From the NCBI RefSeq assembly GCF_900148495.1, contig NZ_FTRU01000008.1, forward strand, positions 1,488,001 through 1,552,000: a stretch of DNA of 64,000 bases, read 5' to 3'. The first letter of the stretch is position 1. Each line of letters opens with the position of its first letter. The position numbers and the translations under genes are program-made. This DNA is from Negativibacillus massiliensis. Lineage in GTDB: Bacteria > Bacillota > Clostridia > Oscillospirales > Ruminococcaceae. Of the stretch, positions 17,650-25,493 are shown one piece after another. The notes under the pieces were generated by a model that worked only from the letters and a program-made list of their open reading frames with translations, had not been told where the DNA came from and did no database searches.

Positions 17650-18345
17650 CTATTCATGATCCCGGAATCCCAGCTTTGTCTCGGAGTTCTGAATCAGGTT
17701 GAGCAGTGCCTGCGACTGCTTTGGATAATTCTGCATCAGATATTCTGTGGTGATTTTCAGCTCACTGATGTTCTTGATCTTATCGTTTCCTTTGTCGCTG
17801 CCCTGTGCCATCTGCTGTGCTTTTGCTTCACTGACCATCATAGCTGCATTGCAGTAACCTCCGACAAGCTCCTGTGGAATGGAAAACATGGTGTTTTCAT
17901 TCTTCGGATTTGCCGAATACAGAATTCGGAAGGAACGGTAAACTGCCATCATGAGATAGTTGGAAATTTCTGCATTCAACTGTTTGGATTCACTCTTTCC
18001 AATCAGATCATAAACGATGCTCAAGGAATTGGAAATCAGCTTTTTATTTAAAATCGGCATAATATTGCCTTTAAATACAACATCCTTTGCACTGTCCGCT
18101 TCCGGAATATCCTCTACGGTCAGCTGGCGTCCATTTCTCTCCGGAGAAACACCCAGCAGATAGTCGCAGGAAACTCCATAAAAGCGTGCACATTTTACAA
18201 GGAAATCCAGGCCGCACTCTCGAATTCCTTTTTCATAATGGGACAGCAGTGCCTGCGAAATACCAAATTCCGCCGCCGCCTGTTTCTGGCTGATCCCTTT
18301 CTCTTTCCTCAAAAGCGTAATAAGCCGTGGGAAATCGGCATTCAT
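17650..18345 (-). CDS. XRE-family transcriptional regulator
   Basis: 231 residues from ATG 18345, with GGGGG 8 bp upstream; a GTG two codons earlier is less well placed. Residues 6-62 are a Cro/C1-type helix-turn-helix (LLRKEKGISQKQAAAEFG, SQALLSHYEKGIRECG, ARFYGVSCDYLLGVS). The remaining 160 residues are helical with no domain I can name. A good promoter and an 11-bp palindrome at the predicted start site suggest autorepression. It is convergent with the two-component operon and divergent from the phosphatase gene at 18562, which shares the intergenic region and might also be a target. Confidence 0.86.
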   Translation of the reverse strand: MNADFPRLITLLRKEKGISQKQAAAEFGISQALLSHYEKGIRECGLDFLVKCARFYGVSCDYLLGVSPERNGRQLTVEDIPEADSAKDVVFKGNIMPILNKKLISNSLSIVYDLIGKSESKQLNAEISNYLMMAVYRSFRILYSANPKNENTMFSIPQELVGGYCNAAMMVSEAKAQQMAQGSDKGNDKIKNISELKITTEYLMQNYPKQSQALLNLIQNSETKLGFRDHE

Positions 18346-18404
18346 ACGCACATCCCCCTTACTTTTGCGTGATAGGCCGTCGAATCATGCCGACACCTCT
18401 TGTC

Positions 18405-18445
18405 TACGTATCGTAAATTATATTACACCCAAAACCCTTTGTAAA
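18405..18445 (-). promoter_or_regulatory. Promoter and palindromic operator of the XRE gene
   Basis: On the minus strand TTTACA (18445-18440), a 17-bp spacer and TATAAT (18422-18417) form a near-consensus promoter. The palindrome TACGTATCGTA (18405-18415) lies just downstream over the expected start site, a classical place for an autorepressor operator. Confidence 0.72.
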
Positions 18446-18561
18446 GTGCTTTTGGGAAGAAAAAAAAGATTTTGGTCGAAAAAGCAAAATCAGCCCCAAA
18501 ATCTCTACATTTTCGTTTGTAATTTTTTCAAAAAGACACTTTTTAAGAAAGGACGTTTTTT

Positions 18562-19245
18562 ATGCTGACCTATAAAATTCATCTGTTCCGCCACGGGATC
18601 ACCCGCGCAAATCTGGAAGGAAAATATGTGGGACTTACCGATTATCCGCTTTGCCAGGAAGGAATCGATGCCCTGAAAGAATATGTAAAGGGAAAAGACT
18701 ATCCTGCCATTGAAAAAATTTACACCTCTCCGCTTCGCCGCTGCCGCGAAACAGCCAAAATCCTCTATCCTGGCTACAAAACATTTGATGTTCCGCAGCT
18801 GATGGAAATGGATTTTGGTTTATATGAAGGGAAAACTTTAGATGAACTTCAAAATGACGAAACCTTTATTGCGTGGAGCCGTGACAGCATGCACAATGCA
18901 CCACCGGAAGGTGAAGATGGACTTACCTTTATCCGCCGTGTTATCAAAGGTCTGGACGACGTGTTCAAGGACATGATGGCAAATGATGTCCACAACGCTG
19001 CTCTGGTCATCCCTGGCGGCATGATCATGTCGATGCTTGCTCTGATGGGATTTCCTCGCCATCCAATGGGAGAATGGGAATGTGACGCCGGTGCAGGCTA
19101 TACCATCGTTATGACCCCTGAGCTGTGGAGTAGAGACAAAGTCTTTGAAGTTCTCAATGCAATCCCGATGAAACCGGAAGACTGGGAAGATCATTGGAGC
19201 ACCAAGAAATATTATGAGGATGGCGAAGAGATGTTCTTTGAATAA
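18562..19245 (+). CDS. Histidine phosphatase superfamily protein
   Basis: 227 residues with the phosphoglycerate-mutase-like fold. The catalytic RHG motif is FRHGITRAN at residues 9-17, the second Arg is in YTSPLRRCRETA around 53, and the acid EMDFGLYEGKT lies near 85. The late His that usually sits in a GHG-type motif is here in VIPGGMIMSML, where the expected His is replaced by a Gly. That is unusual and could mean altered activity or a non-standard alignment. Similar proteins are annotated as alpha-ribazole phosphatase or broad phosphatases; without cobalamin genes nearby I leave the substrate open. AAGAAAGGA precedes the ATG. Confidence 0.8.
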   Translation: MLTYKIHLFRHGITRANLEGKYVGLTDYPLCQEGIDALKEYVKGKDYPAIEKIYTSPLRRCRETAKILYPGYKTFDVPQLMEMDFGLYEGKTLDELQNDETFIAWSRDSMHNAPPEGEDGLTFIRRVIKGLDDVFKDMMANDVHNAALVIPGGMIMSMLALMGFPRHPMGEWECDAGAGYTIVMTPELWSRDKVFEVLNAIPMKPEDWEDHWSTKKYYEDGEEMFFE

Positions 19246-19289
19246 AAAGAATCTCTCTCCTTCCCAATCCACAAAGGAGATCTTTCAAT

Positions 19290-20282
19290 ATGACTTTGAG
19301 AAAACAAGTAAAATATAATGCTAAGCGCTGCTTGTGCAACAGCTGGGGAAAAGCGGTAGCAATCTCTCTGATGGGAGTAGCGATCTATCTGCTGTTTGCA
19401 ATCATTGAAATGACTGCAAACCTCCTGTTAACCCTGCCAGCTCAGACTTCCTACCTGATTCCAGGAATCTCAGACTCCTGGCTTCTCTCTTTCGCAATCA
19501 GCGTGGTAATGGCAATCGGTTCCTTTCTGCTGCTGGTTCCATTAAATCTGGGCATCACCTCATGGTACTATTCCCTTTCTGATGGCATCTCGGAAGATAT
19601 CCTCAACATCTTCTGTTTTTTTGCAAACCGCAGGATGTTCTTCCGTTCCCTCTACCTCACATTGAATATAGGGGTTCGTATGCTGCTTACCTCTTTGCTT
19701 TATTTGATTGTTCCTGGTGCAGGCATCGGATTTTCCATCTGGCTTTTGTCAACTGCACCTTTTGCAGGAGCAATCTTTGCCGGCAGCCTTGCCCTCACTT
19801 TTTCGGCGATGCTGTTTCTTTTGATGCTGGGATTTTTGCTGGTGCGTCTGCAAAAATATTTTCTTGCCCGCTACTACCTGCTGGACACCACCACAACGGT
19901 ACACAAAGCAATCCGAAATTCCATCCACGCAACAAAATCCGTTCGGGATGAAATTTTTCTGTTTAAACTTTCCTTCCTTGGTTGGGGAATCGCTTCTCTG
20001 ATTCTGCTTCCAATTTTGTATACTTCGGCTTATTACTCTATGAGCGCCATGTTGTACGCGCGTTTCCTGATGGAACAGGACAAACGCTCCAACAGTATCG
20101 TTCTGGTCGGTGATGTCAACTCCGATGATGGGATCGAAGAAGGAAGTACAGCTGCCGAAGATTTATCCCAGACAAAACCATTTGAAAGCTGCTCTCCTTC
20201 TCCTGCTGCTAATTCTGATGTTTCGGTAGAAGAACCCACCATTTCAGTTTCCCTCAACCAGGAACCAGGTGAAAAAGAATGA
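19290..20282 (+). CDS. Polytopic membrane protein, DUF975-like
   Basis: 330 residues. Residues 20-260 contain about five or six hydrophobic helices. The pattern resembles DUF975 proteins: an N-terminal basic helix, a GITSWYYSLSDG-like segment after the second helix, and a membrane-associated ARYYLLDTTTT-like segment after the last long helix. The C-terminal 70 residues are hydrophilic, Ser/Glu-rich and probably disordered (SCSPSPAANSDVSVEEPT). AAAGGAG precedes ATG. It overlaps the downstream acetyltransferase gene by 4 bp (ATGA). Function is unknown. Confidence 0.7.
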   Translation: MTLRKQVKYNAKRCLCNSWGKAVAISLMGVAIYLLFAIIEMTANLLLTLPAQTSYLIPGISDSWLLSFAISVVMAIGSFLLLVPLNLGITSWYYSLSDGISEDILNIFCFFANRRMFFRSLYLTLNIGVRMLLTSLLYLIVPGAGIGFSIWLLSTAPFAGAIFAGSLALTFSAMLFLLMLGFLLVRLQKYFLARYYLLDTTTTVHKAIRNSIHATKSVRDEIFLFKLSFLGWGIASLILLPILYTSAYYSMSAMLYARFLMEQDKRSNSIVLVGDVNSDDGIEEGSTAAEDLSQTKPFESCSPSPAANSDVSVEEPTISVSLNQEPGEKE

Positions 20283-20755
20283 TAATTCGCAAACTGGTGC
20301 CTGACGATTTCGAGCAGGTAGACAGATTGATGCAGCAGGTACATCAAATCCATCTGCAAGCCTGTCCAGACCTGTTCATTCCGTTGACACATCCTCTCCC
20401 TCAAAAAACATATCAGGAAATGATCTCCTCTGATCAGGCAATCTGCCTTGCTGCTGAATGCTGTGAAGATACCGAACAGAAGAGCCAGATCATCGGTATC
20501 TGCTTTGTGAGCATGCGCAATCACTGCTGTATGGTCGACAGCTTGACCGCCTATATGGAAGACCTGTGTGTGGATGAGCATTACCGCCACCTGGGCGTTG
20601 GACGTCAACTCTTTGAACAGGCGGAAAAACTTGCAAAAGAAAAAGGCGCTTCCCGCCTTGATCTGATGGTGTGGGATTTTAACCATAGTACCATAGACTT
20701 CTATCGTGCAATGGGTATGACCCCACAGCGATATATCTTCGAAAAAAATCTATGA
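20279..20755 (+). CDS. GNAT-family N-acetyltransferase
   Basis: 158 residues. The acetyl-CoA binding core is visible as YMEDLCVDEHYRHLGVGRQL (motif A, Q/R-x-x-G-x-G/A variant HLGVGRQL) near residues 90-115. Motif B follows as LDLMVWDFNHSTIDFYRAMG, with the terminal MTPQRYIFEK strand. The substrate is unknown. It is translationally coupled to the upstream membrane protein by a 4-bp overlap, which is an uncommon pairing. An intrinsic terminator follows. Confidence 0.9.
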   Translation: MIIRKLVPDDFEQVDRLMQQVHQIHLQACPDLFIPLTHPLPQKTYQEMISSDQAICLAAECCEDTEQKSQIIGICFVSMRNHCCMVDSLTAYMEDLCVDEHYRHLGVGRQLFEQAEKLAKEKGASRLDLMVWDFNHSTIDFYRAMGMTPQRYIFEKNL

Positions 20756-20762
20756 TCCATCT

Positions 20763-20813
20763 TCCCTTTGGAAATCAGTTCGTTTGATTCTGTTTTCTAA
20801 AGGGAACTTTTTT
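20763..20813 (+). terminator. Intrinsic terminator after the GNAT gene
   Basis: TTCCCTTTgGAAAA and TTTTCtAAAGGGAA pair around a loop of about 20 nt and are followed by C-TTTTTTT. Confidence 0.75.
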
Positions 20814-20875
20814 GCAAAAAGACAGATTAAAAGACCAATCTTTGTGGAAAAGGTACTATATTTATTCATAAATTC

Positions 20876-20885
20876 ATGCTATACT
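20876..20885 (+). promoter_or_regulatory. Extended -10 element upstream of the DUF1385 gene
   Basis: TGC-TATACT forms an extended -10 with no clear -35. It is 55 bp before the ATG at 20941 and the likely promoter of DUF1385-prmC. Confidence 0.5.
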
Positions 20886-20940
20886 GTTTTTGTCAAAAAT
20901 AGTCATATCCCAAAATTCAGATAAAGGAGCTTACTTTTCT

Positions 20941-21882
20941 ATGTCAAACCCAGAAAAGAAAAAAACAATCAAAACTTCTATTGGCGGTCAGGCCGTCATC
21001 GAAGGTGTCATGATGCGCGGCCCAAAGGTAACCGCTCTTTCGGTACGCATGCCTGATCAGTCCATTTCCACCGAAGAATGGGCTACACCAGATGGAAACA
21101 AATGGTATAAAAAGACACCGTTTATCCGCGGCATCTTTAATTTTATCGAATCCATGACCTGTGGTTACCAGAGCCTGATGAAAGCGGCAGAAAAAGCTGG
21201 TCTGGACGATGATGAAGAGCCTTCTAAATTCGAACAAAAACTGCGTGATATGCTCGGCGACAAGTTTATGCCGTTTTTGGAAGGATGCATCCTGCTATTC
21301 TCTTTGGTAATGGCTCTCTTCTTCTTTGCATTTCTTCCAACTACCATTGTCAATCTGTTAAATGGTGTTATCACCCATCCTCTGGCTCTCTCTGCGCTGG
21401 AAGGTTTAACCAAGATTGCAATCCTCATCGTTTACCTTGCAGCAATCTCCAATATGAGCGATATAAAACGCGTATTTATGTATCATGGTGCAGAACACAA
21501 GACCATCTTCTGCTATGAACACGGAGAAGAACTCACCGTAGAAAATGTCCGCAAATATAAAAGATTTCATCCACGCTGCGGCACCAGCTTTCTGGTCATT
21601 GTTCTGCTGCTTTCTATTCTGGTTTCTTCGCTGATCTCCTGGGATAATCTCTGGGTGCGCGTTGGACTCAAGGTTTTGTGCCTGCCTGTCATCATGTCCT
21701 TATCTTATGAGTGCATTAAATTTGCCGGACGTCACGACAATCTGTTCACCCGCATTCTGTCTGCTCCTGGTCTTTGGACACAGCGTCTGACAACCAAGGA
21801 ACCAGATGACAGCATGATTGAAGTTGCAATCGCCTCGATGAAACGGGTAATCCCAGAAAATCCTGACGAAGCTTTGTTTTAA
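20941..21882 (+). CDS. DUF1385 membrane protein
   Basis: 313 residues. The start at ATG 20941 follows AAAGGAG by 11 bp; the N-terminus then reads MSNPEKKKTIKTSIGGQAVI and continues into the family signature EGVMMRGP. Two to four hydrophobic helices are seen around residues 115-145, 150-180 and 215-260. The motif HGAEHKTIFCYEHGEELTVE with several His/Glu, and RFHPRCGTSF after it, are strongly conserved in DUF1385 proteins. In Clostridia these genes commonly neighbour prmC/prfA, as here (prmC 63 bp downstream). Older annotations link the family to metal-dependent enzymes, but no function is established. Confidence 0.85.
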   Translation: MSNPEKKKTIKTSIGGQAVIEGVMMRGPKVTALSVRMPDQSISTEEWATPDGNKWYKKTPFIRGIFNFIESMTCGYQSLMKAAEKAGLDDDEEPSKFEQKLRDMLGDKFMPFLEGCILLFSLVMALFFFAFLPTTIVNLLNGVITHPLALSALEGLTKIAILIVYLAAISNMSDIKRVFMYHGAEHKTIFCYEHGEELTVENVRKYKRFHPRCGTSFLVIVLLLSILVSSLISWDNLWVRVGLKVLCLPVIMSLSYECIKFAGRHDNLFTRILSAPGLWTQRLTTKEPDDSMIEVAIASMKRVIPENPDEALF

Positions 21883-21944
21883 AAAATATACATTTTGTAT
21901 TTTTGTCTTTTTATATCCTGTTTTGGATATTTTAGGAGGATTCC

Positions 21945-22775
21945 ATGACCTATCGGGAACTTTTTTCCAAAACCTGTCAACAGGGAATTGCACCGCATGA
22001 AGTTCGGCTCTTGCTGGAACATCTGTTTTCCTTTTCCCAAACCAGCCTTTTAATTCACTTTGATGATTCGTGCGACAGCTCCAAGCTGGAGCTCTTTGAA
22101 GAGATGGTGTCAAAGCGTAAGACAGGTTATCCATTACAATATCTTTTGGGAGAATGGGAGTTTTTTGGTCTGCCGTTCTATGTTGGGGAAGGCGTTTTGA
22201 TTCCCCGTGCTGATACAGAAATTCTGGTCGAAACTGCACTGGAACTTTGTGACGGCATGTTTTCTCCCAAAATCTGTGATCTGTGCTCCGGTTCCGGCTG
22301 CATCCCGATTGCCATGAGCAAAAATCTTCCGGAAGAAAGCTCTCTTACCGCAGTGGAGCTTTCGGATGATGCTTTTTACTATCTGAAGAAAAATAAGGAA
22401 CGTCACCAGTGCGATAATCTGAAACTGATTCAGGCAGATGTCTTAACCTGGCAGCCAGAAGAAACGTTCCATCTGATTACTGCAAATCCCCCTTATATCA
22501 GCAAAGAGGAAATGCAGACATTGCAGCCGGAGGTTCTGGCAGAACCTAAAATGGCTTTGCAGGCAGAAGAAAACGGACTGTATTTTTACCGTATCCTCTC
22601 TGACCGATACCGTTCCTTTTTAAAGAAAAATGGATGGCTTGTCTTTGAGATCGGTTATCTTCAGGGAAATGCGGTGTCCCAACTTTTATTGGACAATGGA
22701 TTTACCGATGTCCGCGTGATTCCAGATTATAACGGAAATGACCGGGTTGTAATCGGCCAGCTCAAAAGCAACTAA
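21945..22775 (+). CDS. prmC: Release factor glutamine methyltransferase
   Basis: 276 residues. The N-terminal helical domain that recognises release factors (residues 1-75) is followed by a Rossmann methyltransferase. SAM-binding motif I reads ICDLCSGSGCIPIAMSK, and the catalytic NPPY motif appears as ANPPYIS near residue 180. It methylates the Gln of the GGQ motif of RF1/RF2 and thereby improves peptide release. AGGAGG is 7 bp before ATG. It pairs with the upstream DUF1385 gene; prfA is not adjacent. Full length with all motifs intact. Confidence 0.95.
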   Translation: MTYRELFSKTCQQGIAPHEVRLLLEHLFSFSQTSLLIHFDDSCDSSKLELFEEMVSKRKTGYPLQYLLGEWEFFGLPFYVGEGVLIPRADTEILVETALELCDGMFSPKICDLCSGSGCIPIAMSKNLPEESSLTAVELSDDAFYYLKKNKERHQCDNLKLIQADVLTWQPEETFHLITANPPYISKEEMQTLQPEVLAEPKMALQAEENGLYFYRILSDRYRSFLKKNGWLVFEIGYLQGNAVSQLLLDNGFTDVRVIPDYNGNDRVVIGQLKSN

Positions 22776-22814
22776 TTGTTATTTATAATAAAAATATAAC
22801 TTTAAGGAGAAAAT

Positions 22815-23462
22815 ATGAAGCAGCCAAAATATAAAGCAGTGGTCTATGATGTAGACGGCACTGCTGTTGATTCCCGATACAACATTGACGCACTCCAGGA
22901 AACCTGCATCGAATTGCTCGGTCGGGAAGCTACCGACGAGGAACTGAAAATCACTTACGGCATGACTGCTAAAAATGCTATTTTGTATCTTGGCGGTACC
23001 GAAGATCAGGTGGAACCGTTTGAAAAACGATGGATTGAAAAGATCATGAAGATGTGCCAGAACGCTTCTCTTTTTGACGGTATCTACGATGGCATGTGCC
23101 AGATGAAGGATGCCGGCATCCTTCTTGGCATCAATACTTCCCGCAATCGCAATGAACTGGGTGACCTGCACGAATATATCAAGGAACCGTTTCTGGAGCT
23201 CTGCTCTTTGATCGTCACCTGTGACAAAGTAGCCAATCCAAAACCTGCACCTGATTCCCTTCTGTATTTCCTGCGTGAGACCGGTCTCAAACCGTCTGAG
23301 GTGCTTTTTGTCGGTGACAGTGAATTCGATGCCGGATGCGCTAAAAATGCCGGTTGTGACTTTGCACTGGCTACCTGGGGATGCTTCTATCCTGACAAAA
23401 TTGATGCAACCTACAAACCGCTCCATCCGGATGAGCTGTTATCCATTGTTGGTATCTGTTAA
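22815..23462 (+). CDS. HAD-family hydrolase (phosphoglycolate phosphatase-like)
   Basis: 215 residues. HAD motif I is VVYDVDGTAVDS at residues 9-20 with both catalytic Asp. Motif II Thr is in GINTSRNR, motif III Lys in CDKVANPKPAPD, and motif IV in FVGDSEFDAGCAKNAG. The helical cap between motifs I and II is the C1 type found in phosphoglycolate phosphatases and pyrophosphatase PpaX. The substrate cannot be set from sequence. AAGGAG precedes ATG; a terminator follows directly. Confidence 0.88.
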   Translation: MKQPKYKAVVYDVDGTAVDSRYNIDALQETCIELLGREATDEELKITYGMTAKNAILYLGGTEDQVEPFEKRWIEKIMKMCQNASLFDGIYDGMCQMKDAGILLGINTSRNRNELGDLHEYIKEPFLELCSLIVTCDKVANPKPAPDSLLYFLRETGLKPSEVLFVGDSEFDAGCAKNAGCDFALATWGCFYPDKIDATYKPLHPDELLSIVGIC

Positions 23463-23464
23463 TC

Positions 23465-23500
23465 AAAACTCCCTGTATTCTAAGCAGGGAGTTTTCTTTT
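23465..23500 (+). terminator. Intrinsic terminator after the HAD gene
   Basis: An 11-bp stem AAAACTCCCTG / CAGGGAGTTTT with a 9-nt loop, followed by CTTTTTT. Confidence 0.9.
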
Positions 23501-23523
23501 TTCTAAATTTATTTTTGGAGCAT

Positions 23524-23893
23524 GCAATAAAATAGCTCCCTTAGAAGTTATTTAGATAGAAAGGGCAAAACACTTCTAAAAAACTTTTGGAAAAAATTTT
23601 TTAAGGATGCAATAAAACGCCTTCCTCGAAAGTTATCTAAATAGAAAGGGCAAAAACCTTCTCAAAAACTTTTGGAAAAAATTTTTTAAGGATGCAATAA
23701 AACGCCTTCCTCGAAAGTTATCTAAATAGAAAGGGCAAAAACCTTCTCAAAAACTTTTGGAAAAAATTTTTTAAGGATGCAATAAAACAGCTTCCCCGAA
23801 AGTTATTTAGATAGAAAGGGCAAAACCTTCCAAAAACTTTCAGGAAAAAATTTTTTAAGGGTGCAATAAAACACTTCCCTCGAAAGTTATTAA
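23524..23893. repeat. Tandem array of an 85-bp unit, about 4.4 copies
   Basis: The unit starts GCAATAAAA and recurs at 23524, 23609, 23694, 23779 and 23863, giving periods of 85, 85, 85 and 84 bp; the fifth copy breaks off near 23893. Copies 2 and 3 are almost identical. Each unit ends in a self-complementary AAAAAATTTTTT flanked by CTTTTGG and AAGG, and contains GAAAGGGCAAAA in its middle. A length of 85 is not a multiple of three, so it does not encode a peptide repeat in any frame. It fills the gap between the HAD terminator and the secreted PepSY gene. Confidence 0.93.
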
Positions 23894-23973
23894 AACAAAG
23901 AACGTTTTCAAAGTACTTTAAAAACAAACCAACAAACTGATACACCCACAATCATACAGAAAGGATGTACCTT

Positions 23974-24729
23974 ATGAAAAAATTTACTAATCACCTTACC
24001 GCTCTCACACTCGCTGGCTTGATGGTTCTCACAACCGCTTCCGTTGGTGCTGCTTCCGTTTATCGCAGCGTTACTGCAAAACAGAATACAACTGCAACCG
24101 TAAAGGTAAACGGTGTAAACCTTACCCTGAAAGAGGACGATGATACCCTTTATCCTCTTACCTATGATGGCGTCACCTATCTTCCTGCAAAACAGCTTGC
24201 AGATGCCCTGGGATACAATGCCTCGGTAAATGATGGTTCTGTCACGATCACTTCTAAAACCACCTCGACCACAACTTCTTCCAGCGGTGATATTGGCGCT
24301 GAAAAAGCAAAACAAATTGCTTTGGAACATGCTGGACTGAGTGCATCCAAAGTTTCCTTTATCAAAACCGAAGCAGATTATGATGATGGAAGAAAAGTTT
24401 ATGACATCGAGTTTTATTCCGGCAACAAAGAATACGACTACGAAATCCTTGCTTCCAATGGCACCATCGTTTCTGTGGACTATGATGTAGAAAACTACTC
24501 CATCCCTTCTACTACTACAAGCAATAACTATATCGGTGTAGAGGCTGCAAAACAGGCTGCATTAAAACATTCTGGTCTTTCTGAATCTCAGGTAAGCTTT
24601 AAAAAAGCGAAACTGGATTATGATGACGGCCGAGCAGAATATGAACTGGAGTTTAGACATAACTTCCAGGAATACGAATATACTATCGACGCTGTCAGCG
24701 GCACCATTCTTGACTTTGAAAGAGACTAA
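23974..24729 (+). CDS. Secreted protein with N-terminal beta domain and two PepSY domains
   Basis: 251 residues from ATG 23974, 8 bp after AAAGGA. A signal peptide (MKKFTNHLTALTLAGLMVLT, cleavage likely after the SVGAA stretch) has no lipobox Cys. Residues 40-90 resemble a copper-amine-oxidase N-domain-like beta unit (VKVNGVNLTLKEDDDTLYPL, YLPAKQLADALGY). A Thr/Ser linker follows, then two PepSY-type repeats at about 102-170 and 182-251, each with KQIALEHAGLS or KQAALKHSGLS, YDDGR, E-Y-D/E-Y and a D-x-x-x-G-x-I-x-x-x-x-x-D ending. PepSY domains are thought to inhibit proteases or bind cell-envelope ligands. The repeats are very like those of the anti-sigma factor two genes downstream, suggesting a common ligand or mutual regulation. 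Confidence 0.82.
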   Translation: MKKFTNHLTALTLAGLMVLTTASVGAASVYRSVTAKQNTTATVKVNGVNLTLKEDDDTLYPLTYDGVTYLPAKQLADALGYNASVNDGSVTITSKTTSTTTSSSGDIGAEKAKQIALEHAGLSASKVSFIKTEADYDDGRKVYDIEFYSGNKEYDYEILASNGTIVSVDYDVENYSIPSTTTSNNYIGVEAAKQAALKHSGLSESQVSFKKAKLDYDDGRAEYELEFRHNFQEYEYTIDAVSGTILDFERD

Positions 24730-24734
24730 TTTTA

Positions 24735-24763
24735 TTGCAATTCTTTCTCTCTCCTGCTATACT
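24735..24763 (+). promoter_or_regulatory. Promoter of the sigma/anti-sigma operon
   Basis: TTGCAA (24735-24740), 17-bp spacer, TATACT (24758-24763) preceded by TGC, an extended -10. It starts 6 bp after the PepSY stop codon. Transcription should begin near 24770, giving a leader of about 140 nt before the sigma gene. Confidence 0.72.
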
Positions 24764-24769
24764 TAAAAC

Positions 24770-24880
24770 AATCGGGAAATCCCGCCTGAACACACTCTCA
24801 TTTCAAAAGCGTGATCTCCCTCTTCAGAAACAATAACAGAGAGGTTCAGGCAGTCCGGGTACTGTCTGAACCTTTTTAAT
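24770..24880 (+). ncRNA. Leader RNA with intrinsic terminator, candidate attenuator
   Basis: Between the promoter and the sigma gene lies a 13-bp terminator stem (24842-24854 with 24861-24873, one G-U pair, loop CCGGGT) followed by TTTTT. Upstream, GCCTGAAC (24784-24791) is perfectly complementary to GTTCAGGC (24844-24851) in the terminator's left arm, so the two structures exclude each other. A small hairpin CGGG-AAAT-CCCG (24773-24784) abuts the first element. No leader peptide with a ribosome binding site is visible. It could alternatively be just the terminator of the PepSY gene; the promoter inside argues for a regulatory role. Confidence 0.58.
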
Positions 24881-24909
24881 TCCCCATTTTGGACAGGGAG
24901 GGAAAACCT

Positions 24910-25488
24910 ATGCTTATCACCATGATGCTGGCAGAACGGCAATTTAAACCTCTGCGTCCTGTTATCGACTCACAGGATCTGGAAGAAAATCTTGCCCAGA
25001 TTGCTTTGGGAAGCCAGCAGGCATTTGAAAATCTCTATCGAGCCACTGACAGCTCGATCTACGGCTATGCTTTATCTCTGACCCGAAATCATCATGAAGC
25101 ACAGGATATCATGATGGAAACCTATTTAAAAATCCGCTGTGCTGCGCATCTGTACATTCCACAGGGAAAACCAATGGCGTGGATTTTGACTATTACAAAA
25201 AATATTGCACGCACCAGAATGCGCTCTGCTGGACGACAGATTCCTTTGGAAGAGGTAGAGCAGGTATCACTTCCATTTGACCGCGATACCGAAGAAGCCG
25301 TTACACTGCAACAGGCAATGCTGAATCTGAATGAACAGGAACGACAGATTCTGATGCTGCATGCTGTAACCGGACTCAAACACCGCGAGATTGCAGAGAT
25401 TATGGGAATTCCTTTGGCAACGGTACTTTCCAAATACGCCCGTTCCCTAAAAAAATTAAAACATATTCTTCAGGAAACGGAGGTGTAA
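24910..25488 (+). CDS. ECF-type RNA polymerase sigma factor
   Basis: 192 residues from ATG 24910, 7 bp after GGGAGG. Region 2 spans about residues 25-90 (AFENLYRATDSSIYGYALSL, HEAQDIMMETYLKI). Region 4 spans about 130-185 (LNEQERQILMLHAVTGLKHR, EIMGIPLATVLSKYARSLKK). There is no region 3 or 1.1, as in ECF factors. The gene for a membrane anti-sigma factor follows 5 bp downstream, so the pair should form a signal-responsive switch at the membrane. The target promoters are unknown. A promoter and a structured leader lie directly upstream. Confidence 0.92.
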   Translation: MLITMMLAERQFKPLRPVIDSQDLEENLAQIALGSQQAFENLYRATDSSIYGYALSLTRNHHEAQDIMMETYLKIRCAAHLYIPQGKPMAWILTITKNIARTRMRSAGRQIPLEEVEQVSLPFDRDTEEAVTLQQAMLNLNEQERQILMLHAVTGLKHREIAEIMGIPLATVLSKYARSLKKLKHILQETEV

Positions 25489-25493
25489 CCACT

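Noticed and set aside
23524-23893. Tandem repeats as a CRISPR array
   Set aside because: The 85-bp units abut with no unique spacers between short repeats, and no cas genes are near.
23718-23951. A repetitive 77-codon minus-strand frame across the 85-bp repeats
   Set aside because: The repeat length shifts frame at every unit. The Phe-rich product is a by-product of T-runs, with no start signal.
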